Source of the DNA: Marinobacter manganoxydans MnI7-9
GTDB taxonomy: Bacteria; Pseudomonadota; Gammaproteobacteria; Pseudomonadales; Oleiphilaceae
DNA: 64,000 bases
Reading direction: 5' to 3'
Assembly: GCF_000235625.1 (NCBI RefSeq)
Contig: NZ_AGTR01000085.1
Span: forward strand, 310,001-374,000
The notes under the pieces were generated by a model. The model ran no database searches and was not told the DNA's origin. It saw only the letters and a list, made by a program, of their open reading frames with translations. The stretch's first letter is position 1. Each line of letters opens with the position of its first letter. A program made the translations under genes and the position numbers. Positions 47,688-56,172 of the stretch are shown piece by piece.

Positions 47688-48773
47688 ATGATCATGCCCT
47701 CTCGCTCGACACGGAACCGTGCTTTTTTGCTGTCTGCAGCCCTTGCCACCGCCAGCTTTTCCGGCACTACGCTGGCCGAAGAGCTGCGCCTGATTACCTG
47801 GGGTGGCTACGCTCCGGATGATGTGGTCGCTCAGTTTGAAGAAGAGACCGGCATTGATGTACAGGTGACCCTCTCCAACAATGAAGACATGATTTCCAAG
47901 CTCCGCGCCACGGGCGGGGCGGGTTTTGATCTGGCCCAGCCCAGCCAGGACCGCGTTGTCGGCGTTCAGCGTCAGTTCAATATCTATAAACCCATCGATT
48001 TCAGCCGCGTAAACACGGACCAGTTGCAGCCGTCCATGGTCAAGGCGACCCAGGAGTCCACGGAGCTAGATGGCAAGTTTTATGGTGTGCCTTCGGTGTG
48101 GGGAACCAGTGGTCTGATCGTGCACAGTTCGGTTGCGGATATCGTGAGCGATTACACCGACCTGTGTGATTCCGGTGTCGAGGGCCAGGTCAGCTACCGG
48201 CTGAAACGGCCGACCCTGATCGGTTTTGCCTTTGCCATGGGGATGGACCCGTTTGCGGCCTATGACAATCGCGACGAGTACGAGACCATCATGACAAAGG
48301 TTGAGGACAAGCTGATTGACTGCAAGAGCAATGTGAAAACCTACTGGACCGGCGGCGACCAACTGCTGGCCCTGCTGCGCACCGGTGAAGTGAAAGCGGC
48401 CATGGCCTGGGATGCCGGCGGCTGGAGCCTCAACGCTGAAAACCCGGACATCCGGTTTGTGGCTCCCGAATCCGGTGCCCTGGGCTGGATTGATACCTTT
48501 GCGATTCCACGTCGCAGCGAGAACGAAGAAGCCGCCTACAAGTGGATCAATTTTGTGATGCAGCCGGAGATTGCGGCCCGTATCACCAATGCATCGGGCA
48601 ACTTCACCGCCTCTAAAGGTGCCGATGAGTTTGTCAAAGCCGATCTCCGGGACGCATACCGCGAAAGCTTTGATGACGCCGCCATCAACAATATCAAGTG
48701 GTATCCGCCGGTTCCGCCAGGGCTGGAAACCATGGAAGGTCAGGTGCTGGATCGCGTCCAGGCCGCGAACTGA
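47688..48773 (+). CDS. Spermidine/putrescine-type ABC solute-binding protein (second system)
   Basis: This 361-residue exported protein has a cleavable signal peptide ending near GTTLAEE without a lipobox. The mature part begins LRLITWGGYAPDDVVAQFEE and contains NNEDMISKLRATGGAGFDLA and VWGTSGLIVHSS, typical of the PotD/PotF family (SBP_bac_8), but clearly divergent from PotD at 46496. Another nitrogenous ligand is possible. It is the first gene of an operon continued by an ATPase and permeases. Confidence 0.85.
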   Translation: MIMPSRSTRNRAFLLSAALATASFSGTTLAEELRLITWGGYAPDDVVAQFEEETGIDVQVTLSNNEDMISKLRATGGAGFDLAQPSQDRVVGVQRQFNIYKPIDFSRVNTDQLQPSMVKATQESTELDGKFYGVPSVWGTSGLIVHSSVADIVSDYTDLCDSGVEGQVSYRLKRPTLIGFAFAMGMDPFAAYDNRDEYETIMTKVEDKLIDCKSNVKTYWTGGDQLLALLRTGEVKAAMAWDAGGWSLNAENPDIRFVAPESGALGWIDTFAIPRRSENEEAAYKWINFVMQPEIAARITNASGNFTASKGADEFVKADLRDAYRESFDDAAINNIKWYPPVPPGLETMEGQVLDRVQAAN

Positions 48774-48778
48774 TTCCC

Positions 48779-49873
48779 ATGGGAATGGATTCGGACCTGT
48801 TCTGTGAGGGACTGGTCCGCCGGTTCGGCAGCAATGCCGCGGTGGATCATGTGTCCCTGGACGTGCCTGCGGGCACGTTTTTCTCGATTCTGGGACCCTC
48901 CGGTTGCGGCAAGACCACGTTGTTGCGACTCCTCGCCGGGTTCGATAAACCCGATCAGGGAGACATCCACATCCGTGGCCAGCGTATGAACGATGTGCCC
49001 CCCAATCGTCGACCGGTGAACATGGTGTTCCAGCATCTGGCCCTGTTTCCCACCATGACGGTCGGTGACAACATCGCCTATGGGCTGAAGCGCCGGAAAA
49101 TGCCTCTGGCAGAGCGGCGAAAGCGCATTGCCCGGGTGCTGGAGCAGGTCGGCCTGCCAGATCTTGAGCACCGCAACCCCCAGGAGCTTTCCGGCGGACA
49201 GCGACAGCGGGTGGCCCTGGCGCGCTGCCTGGTACTGGAGCCCACGCTCCTGCTGCTGGACGAACCCCTCGGCGCGCTCGACCTGAAACTCCGTGAGCAG
49301 ATGAAGGTGGAGCTTAAACACCTCCAGAAACAGTTCGGAACCACCTTCGTGTACATCACCCACGACCAGTCGGAAGCCATGGTGATGTCGGACCAGGTAG
49401 CCGTCATGCGGGACGGTCGGTTCGATCAGGTAGCGCCACCGGAGGAGCTTTATCGGGAGCCGGCGACACCGTTCGTAGCCGGGTTCGTCGGCGATAATAA
49501 CCGTCTGTCGGGAGAGCTTGTCTCGGTTCGCGACAACCTGGCCGAACTCCGTCTGGATGATGGTGTACTGGTTCAGGGCAGAGTGGCATCGGACGACCTT
49601 CAGGCTGGCCACCGGGCTGAACTGTATATCCGGCCTGAATCTCTGGTTCTCTCCGGGGATGCGCTCAGTTCCGGATTCTCGTCGATGCAGGCGAAAGTGC
49701 GAACCACACTGTTCGATGGCGCCAACAGTCGGGTCGAGGCTGAGACCTGCGGGCAACCGGTTTATGCCCGCCTGCCTCAGGATGGCTCGGCACCAAGACT
49801 GTCTGTCGATAGTTCCATCCGGCTGGCCTGGAACCCATCATTGGCAAGGGTCTTCGGAGCCGACAGCCTGTGA
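48779..49873 (+). CDS. PotA-like ABC transporter ATP-binding protein (second system)
   Basis: This 364-residue ATPase has Walker [20 protein letters not shown]-loop NMVFQHLALFPTM, signature ELSGGQRQRVALARC, Walker [13 protein letters not shown] and YITHDQSEAMVM with the switch histidine, then a C-terminal TOBE region. The ATG at 48779 lies five bases after the stop of the binding-protein gene; another in-frame ATG is at 48785. It overlaps the following permease gene by four bases. All motifs are intact although the operon's last permease is broken. Confidence 0.88.
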   Translation: MGMDSDLFCEGLVRRFGSNAAVDHVSLDVPAGTFFSILGPSGCGKTTLLRLLAGFDKPDQGDIHIRGQRMNDVPPNRRPVNMVFQHLALFPTMTVGDNIAYGLKRRKMPLAERRKRIARVLEQVGLPDLEHRNPQELSGGQRQRVALARCLVLEPTLLLLDEPLGALDLKLREQMKVELKHLQKQFGTTFVYITHDQSEAMVMSDQVAVMRDGRFDQVAPPEELYREPATPFVAGFVGDNNRLSGELVSVRDNLAELRLDDGVLVQGRVASDDLQAGHRAELYIRPESLVLSGDALSSGFSSMQAKVRTTLFDGANSRVEAETCGQPVYARLPQDGSAPRLSVDSSIRLAWNPSLARVFGADSL

Positions 49874-50730
49874 GGTCCTCAGTCAGTCGCCTATCGCTCT
49901 GGTTATTGCTTACCCCGTTCCTGCTCTGGATTGTTTTACTGGTGCTGCTGCCCCACCTGCAGATGCTACGGGTATCTTTCCTGGTCCGGGAAAGCTGGGA
50001 CACCCTTGCCTGGGGTTTTGAGCAGTATCAGAACTTCTTTACCGAATCCTATTACTGGCGGACCTTTGTACGCACCGGGGTGATGTCGCTGTTCACCACC
50101 TTTCTGACGCTGATCATCGCCTTCCCCATTGCCTGGTACATTGCCCGTCTTGCCAGAGGCCGCTCCAAAGGCATTCTGTTTCTGGCCTGCCTGATTCCAT
50201 TCTGGGCGAGTGAGTTGGTACGTACTTACGGTTGGATGATTCTGCTGCGCGAAAGTGGGCTGTTCAGTTCCTGGCTTCAGGCCCTGGGCTGGGCGGATGG
50301 CCCGGTGGAGATGCTCTACAACGATGTGGCGGTCATCATCGGGCTTGTCTACAACGGCCTTCTGTTCATGGTTGTCCCATTGGTGACAACCCTTGATGGC
50401 ATGGATGAAAACCTGGTGGAAGCCGGTTACGACCTGGGTGGCGGTCACGGCACCGTGTTGCGCGAAATCGTGGTGCCCTGGGCCATGCCCGGTATCGTTT
50501 CCGGATGCATCGTGGTGTTCATGCTCACTCTTGGCAGCTATCTGACGCCGGTACTCATGGGGGGCAAGGACAGCGCCTGGTTTACCGAGCAAATCTTCAC
50601 CCAGTTCATCACCCGTTTTAACTGGGAGCAGGGCGCAGCACTCGGTGTGCTGCTATTGATCCTGTCGTCGGTCATCGTGTGGCTGGGACTGAAGATCTCG
50701 GGTCAATCGCTGCGCAAGGTGATGGGATGA
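49870..50730 (+). CDS. PotB-like ABC transporter permease (second system)
   Basis: This 286-residue permease has six helices (for example LLTPFLLWIVLLVLLPHLQM and VSGCIVVFMLTLGSYLTPVL) and the EAA-type loop ENLVEAGYDLGGGHGTVLRE. The start is GTG at 49870 and overlaps the ATPase stop (GTGA). It is complete. Its partner permease, five bases downstream, is the one cut short and joined to a cyclase. Confidence 0.88.
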   Translation: MRSSVSRLSLWLLLTPFLLWIVLLVLLPHLQMLRVSFLVRESWDTLAWGFEQYQNFFTESYYWRTFVRTGVMSLFTTFLTLIIAFPIAWYIARLARGRSKGILFLACLIPFWASELVRTYGWMILLRESGLFSSWLQALGWADGPVEMLYNDVAVIIGLVYNGLLFMVVPLVTTLDGMDENLVEAGYDLGGGHGTVLREIVVPWAMPGIVSGCIVVFMLTLGSYLTPVLMGGKDSAWFTEQIFTQFITRFNWEQGAALGVLLLILSSVIVWLGLKISGQSLRKVMG

Positions 50731-50734
50731 CGTC

Positions 50735-53668
50735 ATGATTCGTTCGGTTCCCCGCTCCCGGCTCTTCGATAGCCTCTATCTGGCCTATCTGGTGGCATTT
50801 TTCGTGTATCTGGCCTTGCCCCTGCTGGTCACAGCCGTGTTTGCCTTCAACGATGCGCCTTTTCCGTCGCTGCCATGGAAAGGCTTTACCCTGGACTGGT
50901 ATTTCGCCGATGGCAGTGAGGGCCGCACCGGGCTTTTCCACGACGATGGCCTGCTCACAGCGCTCTGGGTCAGTGCCAAGATTGCCTTCTGGGTGACTCT
51001 GGTGAGCGTCGCCCTGGGGTGTGTTAATGCGGTGCTGTTTGAGCGGGTACAGTTCCGGGGCAAGGAGTTCCTGTACCTGCTCATGTTGCTGCCGCTAGTG
51101 ATTCCCGGGGTCATTCTGGGGGTATCCATTCTGGTGTTCTACAGTGGTATGGCCAATGATGTTTCATCGGCCTGGGGTATCGAGCTGGATCTTTTCCGGC
51201 CGGGTATGACCCTGGTGGTGGTGGGGCAGGTCACTTTCATCGCGACTCTGAGCACTCTGGTGATCGCGGCCCGCCTGCGCAAGTTTGATCCCCAGCTGGA
51301 AGAAGCCGCCCTGAACCTGGGCGCCACGCCCCTGCTGGCATGGTTTACCGTGACCCTGCCCTGGCTATTGCCGTCTATTTTCGGGGCCGCCGCCATGGCT
51401 TTCCTGATGTCATTTATAAGCCTGCTGCGCCTCTCAAGTGTGCTGCTCCTGGTTTTCCTTATGCCCGCGTTGGCCAACGGTGCATCGCAGCCGGTAACTC
51501 AGGGTTGGGAATACCGCTGGGGCGACTCTCCGTTTACCTCCGAAGGTGTTCCCCAGTGGGTGTTGCAGGATGCGCCGGAAAAGTGGACCAGCATTGGCTT
51601 CCCGTCCAACCCTCCTGGCCGCGAAGGTCGTGAAAACGTCTGGTTCAGGGTGACTTTGCCCGCAGGGGAGTGGCAGGAGCCCGTTCTTTATATCTTCAGT
51701 GTCGATCTGATCGTGCAGGTCTGGGTCGACGGCGAGAAAATCTACCAGTATGGAGAGTTCGACGCCGAGGGTCGTGGCCGCTTTGAGGGCTGGCCTTGGC
51801 ATGAAATCTTCCTGCCTGAGGGGTATGAGGGCAAGCCCGTATACTTCCGTGTGTTCTCCAACTACACAGACATTGGGCTGTGGGGGGAAGTCTCCATCAT
51901 GGACCACCCGGATCTGGTGTTGTACATCCTCAAGAATTCCCTGGAAGCCCTGGTGATTGCAGGCTTCGCTACCCTGATTGCGCTGCTGGCGATCATTTTT
52001 GCGTTACTCCAGACGGAAAAGAAGACGTTTGCCAGTATTTCACTGTTCACCCTCGCTTCGGCTCTGATGCTGGTATCAGAAAGCCAGGCCAGTCTGCTGA
52101 TTGCCTATCAGCCGTTGATGTGGGATTACCTGGCCGCCGGTTCCTACTACATGCTGCCGGTAGCGCTGGCGCTTCTGCTCGAACAATGGCTGACAAATCA
52201 TCGCCCCTGGTTAATCAACCTGATCTGGAAGGTTCATCTGGTGTATCTCGTCGGTGCATTGCTCGGCGCGCTTGCTGGCGTGTTTGATCTGTCCTCGACA
52301 TTCCCGCCATTCGATGCCCTGTTCCTTGTTTCTCTGGTTATCATTTTTGCCGTGGTGCTGCGTCGTATCCGTCGGATGTTGCGGGAACAACAGATATTGC
52401 TACTGGCCTTTGGCATTTTCTGTGGCTTGCTGATTGTAGATATGGCAGTTGCCCACGGGGTACTGCCCTGGGGACGGGTGCCGGTTAGCTGGGGTATGCT
52501 CCTGTTCTCACTGGCCGTGGTGGTTATCTCTCTGTGGCACTATGCGGGAACCCAGGAAGCGCTGAAGCGGTTGAACGTGTCTCTGGAGGAAAAGGTGGCT
52601 GAACGTACCGCCAAAGCAGAGGCACTGGCCCGGCGTGAGCAGGCACGGGTCCGGATGCTGACCTTCGAAAACGAGAAAAACAGGATTCTGGGCGACGTTC
52701 TTACCGAACTCCAGGACTGTCTGGGCCTGAAGCAGGCGTTCGGTCTGCTTGTACGGGCGCTCCCGGATATCTGCAGCCCACTGAAAGGCGCCTTCTATCA
52801 AAGGGGGTCAAGCGACCGGTACGATCGCGTCGCTGTCTGGGGATTCAGCCGCCCGGTCCCTCTGCCGGTGTTGCTGGACGCCCGCAAAGGTCTGCCGGAA
52901 CCCTCCAGGCTGCCGCAACTGAGACAGTGGCATGGCGCCGAAGGGGTGGATAGAGAAGTCGAGAGTGCCACGCTTTGCTTCTGGGTGAATGTGGAGTCAG
53001 CCAGCGCGGGTAACGTCACTGAAGGCATTCTGCTGCTGGAGGGGGATGGCGTTTTCGATAACGCAGAGAGCGAGTATGGTTCGGCCCGTCTTTTAGCGGC
53101 ACTGGATCAGGCCATTCAGAGAATCAGTATTACTCTCTCCAGCATTGCTCTTCGGGAAGAGTTGCAGAAGTTTTCGTACGAGGATGGACTAACCGGGCTT
53201 AAAAACCGCCGCTACTTTGATCAGCTTTTCGAGCATGAGAGCGCTGTTGCACAGCGCAACGATCTTCCGCTGTCGCTGTTGATCATCGATATCGATCACT
53301 TCAAGAAGTTCAACGATACTTACGGTCATGAAGCTGGAGATAATGCCCTGAAAATAGTTGCGGGTATTCTCCAGAAACAGTTCCGTGAGAGTGATCTTGT
53401 TTGCCGCTATGGCGGTGAAGAGTTCGTGGTGGTGATGCCGGGAGCCACATCAGAAGCGGCAATGGATAAGGCAAGCCAGCTCAGTAGCGCAGTGAGGGAC
53501 GTGGCGATCATTCATCGGGAGAAAGATCTTGGCGCACTGACAGTCTCGGTGGGTGTTGCCAGTTGGCCGGAAAGTGGCGAGAAACCGTTGCAGATTCTGA
53601 CCCTGGCCGACAGGGCGCTCTACCGCGCCAAGGAAGCCGGCCGTAACAGGGTCGAAGTTTTTGGTTAG
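50735..53668 (+). CDS. Chimeric protein: truncated PotC-like permease fused to a 7TM-sensor GGDEF diguanylate cyclase
   Basis: One uninterrupted 977-codon frame holds two proteins. Residues 1-227 are a PotC-like permease with five helices and the EAA loop EEAALNLGATPLLAWF, ending at AMAFLMSF; the remaining ~60 residues, including helix 6 and the F-T-L-S-x-D-D block seen in potC here, are absent. From residue 228 (base 51416) the sequence reads ISLLRLSSVLLLVFLMPALA, like a signal peptide, then a periplasmic DISM-type domain (about 250-385), seven helices (about 395-610), a coiled coil, a GAF-like region and a GGDEF domain with RYGGEEFVVVM (893-897) and an inhibitory RESD. The cyclase half looks complete. 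The likeliest origin is a deletion that removed the permease end and the cyclase start. Whether it works, is cut by signal peptidase, or is an assembly error is open. Confidence 0.85.
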   Translation: MIRSVPRSRLFDSLYLAYLVAFFVYLALPLLVTAVFAFNDAPFPSLPWKGFTLDWYFADGSEGRTGLFHDDGLLTALWVSAKIAFWVTLVSVALGCVNAVLFERVQFRGKEFLYLLMLLPLVIPGVILGVSILVFYSGMANDVSSAWGIELDLFRPGMTLVVVGQVTFIATLSTLVIAARLRKFDPQLEEAALNLGATPLLAWFTVTLPWLLPSIFGAAAMAFLMSFISLLRLSSVLLLVFLMPALANGASQPVTQGWEYRWGDSPFTSEGVPQWVLQDAPEKWTSIGFPSNPPGREGRENVWFRVTLPAGEWQEPVLYIFSVDLIVQVWVDGEKIYQYGEFDAEGRGRFEGWPWHEIFLPEGYEGKPVYFRVFSNYTDIGLWGEVSIMDHPDLVLYILKNSLEALVIAGFATLIALLAIIFALLQTEKKTFASISLFTLASALMLVSESQASLLIAYQPLMWDYLAAGSYYMLPVALALLLEQWLTNHRPWLINLIWKVHLVYLVGALLGALAGVFDLSSTFPPFDALFLVSLVIIFAVVLRRIRRMLREQQILLLAFGIFCGLLIVDMAVAHGVLPWGRVPVSWGMLLFSLAVVVISLWHYAGTQEALKRLNVSLEEKVAERTAKAEALARREQARVRMLTFENEKNRILGDVLTELQDCLGLKQAFGLLVRALPDICSPLKGAFYQRGSSDRYDRVAVWGFSRPVPLPVLLDARKGLPEPSRLPQLRQWHGAEGVDREVESATLCFWVNVESASAGNVTEGILLLEGDGVFDNAESEYGSARLLAALDQAIQRISITLSSIALREELQKFSYEDGLTGLKNRRYFDQLFEHESAVAQRNDLPLSLLIIDIDHFKKFNDTYGHEAGDNALKIVAGILQKQFRESDLVCRYGGEEFVVVMPGATSEAAMDKASQLSSAVRDVAIIHREKDLGALTVSVGVASWPESGEKPLQILTLADRALYRAKEAGRNRVEVFG

Positions 53669-53672
53669 ACGG

Positions 53673-54113
53673 TTAAACCACAAGAACCGGGCATTTCGCG
53701 TGAGATGCTACCCGATGCGAAACACTGCCCAGAAACAGGCCATCCTTGTCACTGTGCGTACCCTTGGTACCGATGACGATCAGATCCACCCCTTTGTCCT
53801 TGGCAAAATCGACAATGACCTTCGAAGGCTTGCCTGCTTTAACGAAGCCTCTGACGTTTTTGCCGCCGCGCTCCGCAGCCAGTTGTTTCGCGTGATTCAC
53901 CACGTCCTTGGCGTACTCTGAAAGCACTTTATCCGGGATGTCCATTTCAGCCGGCCGTCCGATCGACAGGGATGCCTCAAAGAGGCTGTGATGCTTGTAC
54001 ACGCAAAGCAGGTAGATCTCTGCATCCGTCAGTTCTTGCAGCTCAATAGCCTTGCTCAAGGCCTCAAAGGAGGTCATTGAACCGTCTACTGCCACCAGAA
54101 TCCGTTTGAACAT
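53673..54113 (-). CDS. teaD: Universal stress protein, TeaD-like
   Basis: This 146-residue UspA-family protein has the start MFKRILVAVDGSMTSFEALS and an ATP-binding loop region VIGTKGTHSDKDGLFLGSVS. It stands directly downstream of an ectoine-type TRAP transporter, in the same order as teaABC-teaD of Halomonas elongata, where TeaD binds ATP and lowers TeaABC transport. AAAGGAG stands before the ATG at 54113. The symbol is given because of context as well as family. Confidence 0.78.
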   Translation of the reverse strand: MFKRILVAVDGSMTSFEALSKAIELQELTDAEIYLLCVYKHHSLFEASLSIGRPAEMDIPDKVLSEYAKDVVNHAKQLAAERGGKNVRGFVKAGKPSKVIVDFAKDKGVDLIVIGTKGTHSDKDGLFLGSVSHRVASHAKCPVLVV

Positions 54114-54151
54114 GTCGCTCTCCTTTGTATTCACCCTCCAGGGTGGTCAGA

Positions 54152-55435
54152 TCACCTGAAGGCCAGGTCGCGCAGGAACAATGCTATTTGCGGGAACGCA
54201 ATCAAAAGCCCGGCAGCAGCTATCAGCATGAATACGAACGGCGGCGTGCCCCGAATAACCTCCAGATAGGGGCGCTTGAAAATCGCGATGGCAGTGAAGA
54301 TGTCACAGCCGAACGGCGGTGTCGCCGAGCCGATGGCCACCTGCAGGGTGATCAGCACACCGACCAGGACCGGGTCCAGGCCTGAAGCCTGGATTGCTGG
54401 CGCGAAGATTGGTGTAAGCACCAGAATCACCACGATCGGATCCACGAACATGCAGGCAATAAAGAAGGCGACACAGATGGTAATCATCACGCCAACCGGT
54501 CCCATGTCGCTGATCCCGACTGAATCCAGAATCGCCTGGGGAATCTGGGCAAAGGATATAATCCAGGAGAAGCCAGTGCCCACGGCGACCAGGATAAACA
54601 CGACTGCGGTAATCAGGCCGGTGGACTTTGCAATCCGGTAGATGTCAGCAAGCTTCAGTGATCGGAACACCACGAATTCCAGCAGGAAAGCGTAGAGCAC
54701 GCAAACGGCCGCCGCCTCTGTCGGGCTGAAGATGCCACCGTAGATCCCGCCGACGATAATGACCGGGAAGAACAGCGGCCATAAGGCCTCCCGCATGGCC
54801 ACGGCTCGCTGGCCCCAGGTGGACTTCTCCTCGGTGGGAAGCTTGTTGATATGGGCGTAGATCAGGCAATAGATCGAAAACATGAACAGAATCATGATGC
54901 CTGGCCCAATACCGGCAATGAACAGTTCCGCAATGGAGGTCTCGGAGATAACCCCGTAGATGATGAAACCGATGCTGGGCGGAATCAAAAAGGCGATGTC
55001 GCTGGAGTTGATAATCAGTGCCAGCGAAAACGAATCCGAATAGCCGGCTTTCAGCAGTTTTGGCCGCAGGGGGGAGCCAACAGCCACGACCGTGGCCTGG
55101 GTAGACCCGGACACAGCACCGAACAGGGTACAGGACGTGGCGGTACTGATGGCCAGACCGCCTTTTACGTGGCCGATGAACGCCATGACCATGTTGATCA
55201 GCCGGTCAGCGGATTGACCGCGGGTCATGATGTCCGCTGCCAGAATGAACATTGGGACCGCAATCAGCGAGGCGGGCCGGATACCGCCCATCATCTGCTG
55301 GACGAAGGTGCCCATCTGGCCGAAGCCATCAAACATCATTACAAAACCGACCACCGCACCTGTGATCAGCGGAACCATCATCGGGAAGCCCAGCAGCAGC
55401 AACCCGATCATGATCAACATCATTATAGTTGCCAT
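54152..55435 (-). CDS. teaC: TRAP transporter large permease, TeaC-like
   Basis: This 427-residue membrane protein has the DctM layout with about twelve helices, starting IMMLIMIGLLLLGFPMMVPL, and the family segments FGAVSGSTQATVVAVGS and GGIFSPTEAAAVCVLYAFLL. It would form the ion-coupled channel of the ectoine TRAP system. GGAAGGATAGG precedes the ATG. It follows teaB by 35 bases and leads to teaD. Confidence 0.85.
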   Translation of the reverse strand: MATIMMLIMIGLLLLGFPMMVPLITGAVVGFVMMFDGFGQMGTFVQQMMGGIRPASLIAVPMFILAADIMTRGQSADRLINMVMAFIGHVKGGLAISTATSCTLFGAVSGSTQATVVAVGSPLRPKLLKAGYSDSFSLALIINSSDIAFLIPPSIGFIIYGVISETSIAELFIAGIGPGIMILFMFSIYCLIYAHINKLPTEEKSTWGQRAVAMREALWPLFFPVIIVGGIYGGIFSPTEAAAVCVLYAFLLEFVVFRSLKLADIYRIAKSTGLITAVVFILVAVGTGFSWIISFAQIPQAILDSVGISDMGPVGVMITICVAFFIACMFVDPIVVILVLTPIFAPAIQASGLDPVLVGVLITLQVAIGSATPPFGCDIFTAIAIFKRPYLEVIRGTPPFVFMLIAAAGLLIAFPQIALFLRDLAFR

Positions 55436-55470
55436 GATTTCCTATCCTTCCTTAACGTCAGCTGCAGGGT

Positions 55471-56064
55471 TCATACTTCCGATTCTGTATCCGCGTAGCC
55501 GTCGACAACCCCAGTGGAAAGATAAACATCCTTGCTGGTGAAGTTCTTGATGGCCGTCAGGAGGTACTGAATACCTGTAATGGCAAAACCGATCGGGACC
55601 CAGATATAAATCCACCAGATCTCAAAGCCCAGTGCGGGCAGAATACGCCCACGACTGTAAAGGGTTTCGATGTATCCGAAGGAGTGGTAGCAAAGAAAGA
55701 ACATCACAAGAGACGTGAACAGGGCGATGATGATCATCAAGACCTTGCGGCCCTTGACTGGCAGTGCGTCGTAGATTGCGGACATCCGGATGTGCCTGCC
55801 GTGGCGGGCTGCATAGCCGATGCCGGCAAAGGTGATGAGTATAATCAGGATCCGGTTGATTTCACCTGAGAAAAAGAGGCCTTCACCGAATACATACCGC
55901 GCAATGACATTCACACAGGTATTGATTGCCATCAGGATGACGCCAGCGGCCAGCATGAACGCCTCGACCTTGGCAATGATTTCATCGATGGTCCCCAGAA
56001 ATCCGGGCAGGCCGGACTCGTAGGTGCCGGTGTCGTCTTCAAGATCCGGGGAATTCTCGGACAT
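55471..56064 (-). CDS. teaB: TRAP transporter small permease, TeaB-like
   Basis: This 197-residue DctQ-type protein has an acidic N-terminal tail and four helices (FMLAAGVILMAINTCVNVIA, IGYAARHGRHIRMSAIY in the loop, VLMIIIALFTSLVMFFLCYH, and IWWIYIWVPIGFAITGIQYL). The arginine/histidine-rich GRHIRM loop is a DctQ hallmark. It lies between teaA and teaC and stabilises the large subunit in related systems. Confidence 0.84.
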   Translation of the reverse strand: MSENSPDLEDDTGTYESGLPGFLGTIDEIIAKVEAFMLAAGVILMAINTCVNVIARYVFGEGLFFSGEINRILIILITFAGIGYAARHGRHIRMSAIYDALPVKGRKVLMIIIALFTSLVMFFLCYHSFGYIETLYSRGRILPALGFEIWWIYIWVPIGFAITGIQYLLTAIKNFTSKDVYLSTGVVDGYADTESEV

Positions 56065-56134
56065 GGGGTCTGCTCCAGAGCATGTCGCTCCCTGCCGGTA
56101 GGGAATCCCCGGCGGGGCGGGGTTAGCACAGCTG

Positions 56135-56156
56135 CCCGCCGGCCGGAGCCGGCGGG
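56135..56156 (-). promoter_or_regulatory. Intercistronic hairpin between teaA and teaB
   Basis: The segment CCCGCCGGC-N4-GCCGGCGGG forms a perfect 9-base-pair GC stem with a 4-base loop in the 108-base gap between teaA and teaB. No T-run follows on the minus strand. Such hairpins after a binding-protein gene often hold up 3'-end decay or reduce read-through, so that the binding protein is made in excess of the membrane parts. That role is inferred. Confidence 0.55.
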
Positions 56157-56172
56157 AGTGGTTCCTCTAGTC

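Noticed and set aside
56135-56156. Intrinsic terminator after teaA
   Set aside because: The stem is strong but no T-run follows on the minus strand, so it is listed as a regulatory hairpin.
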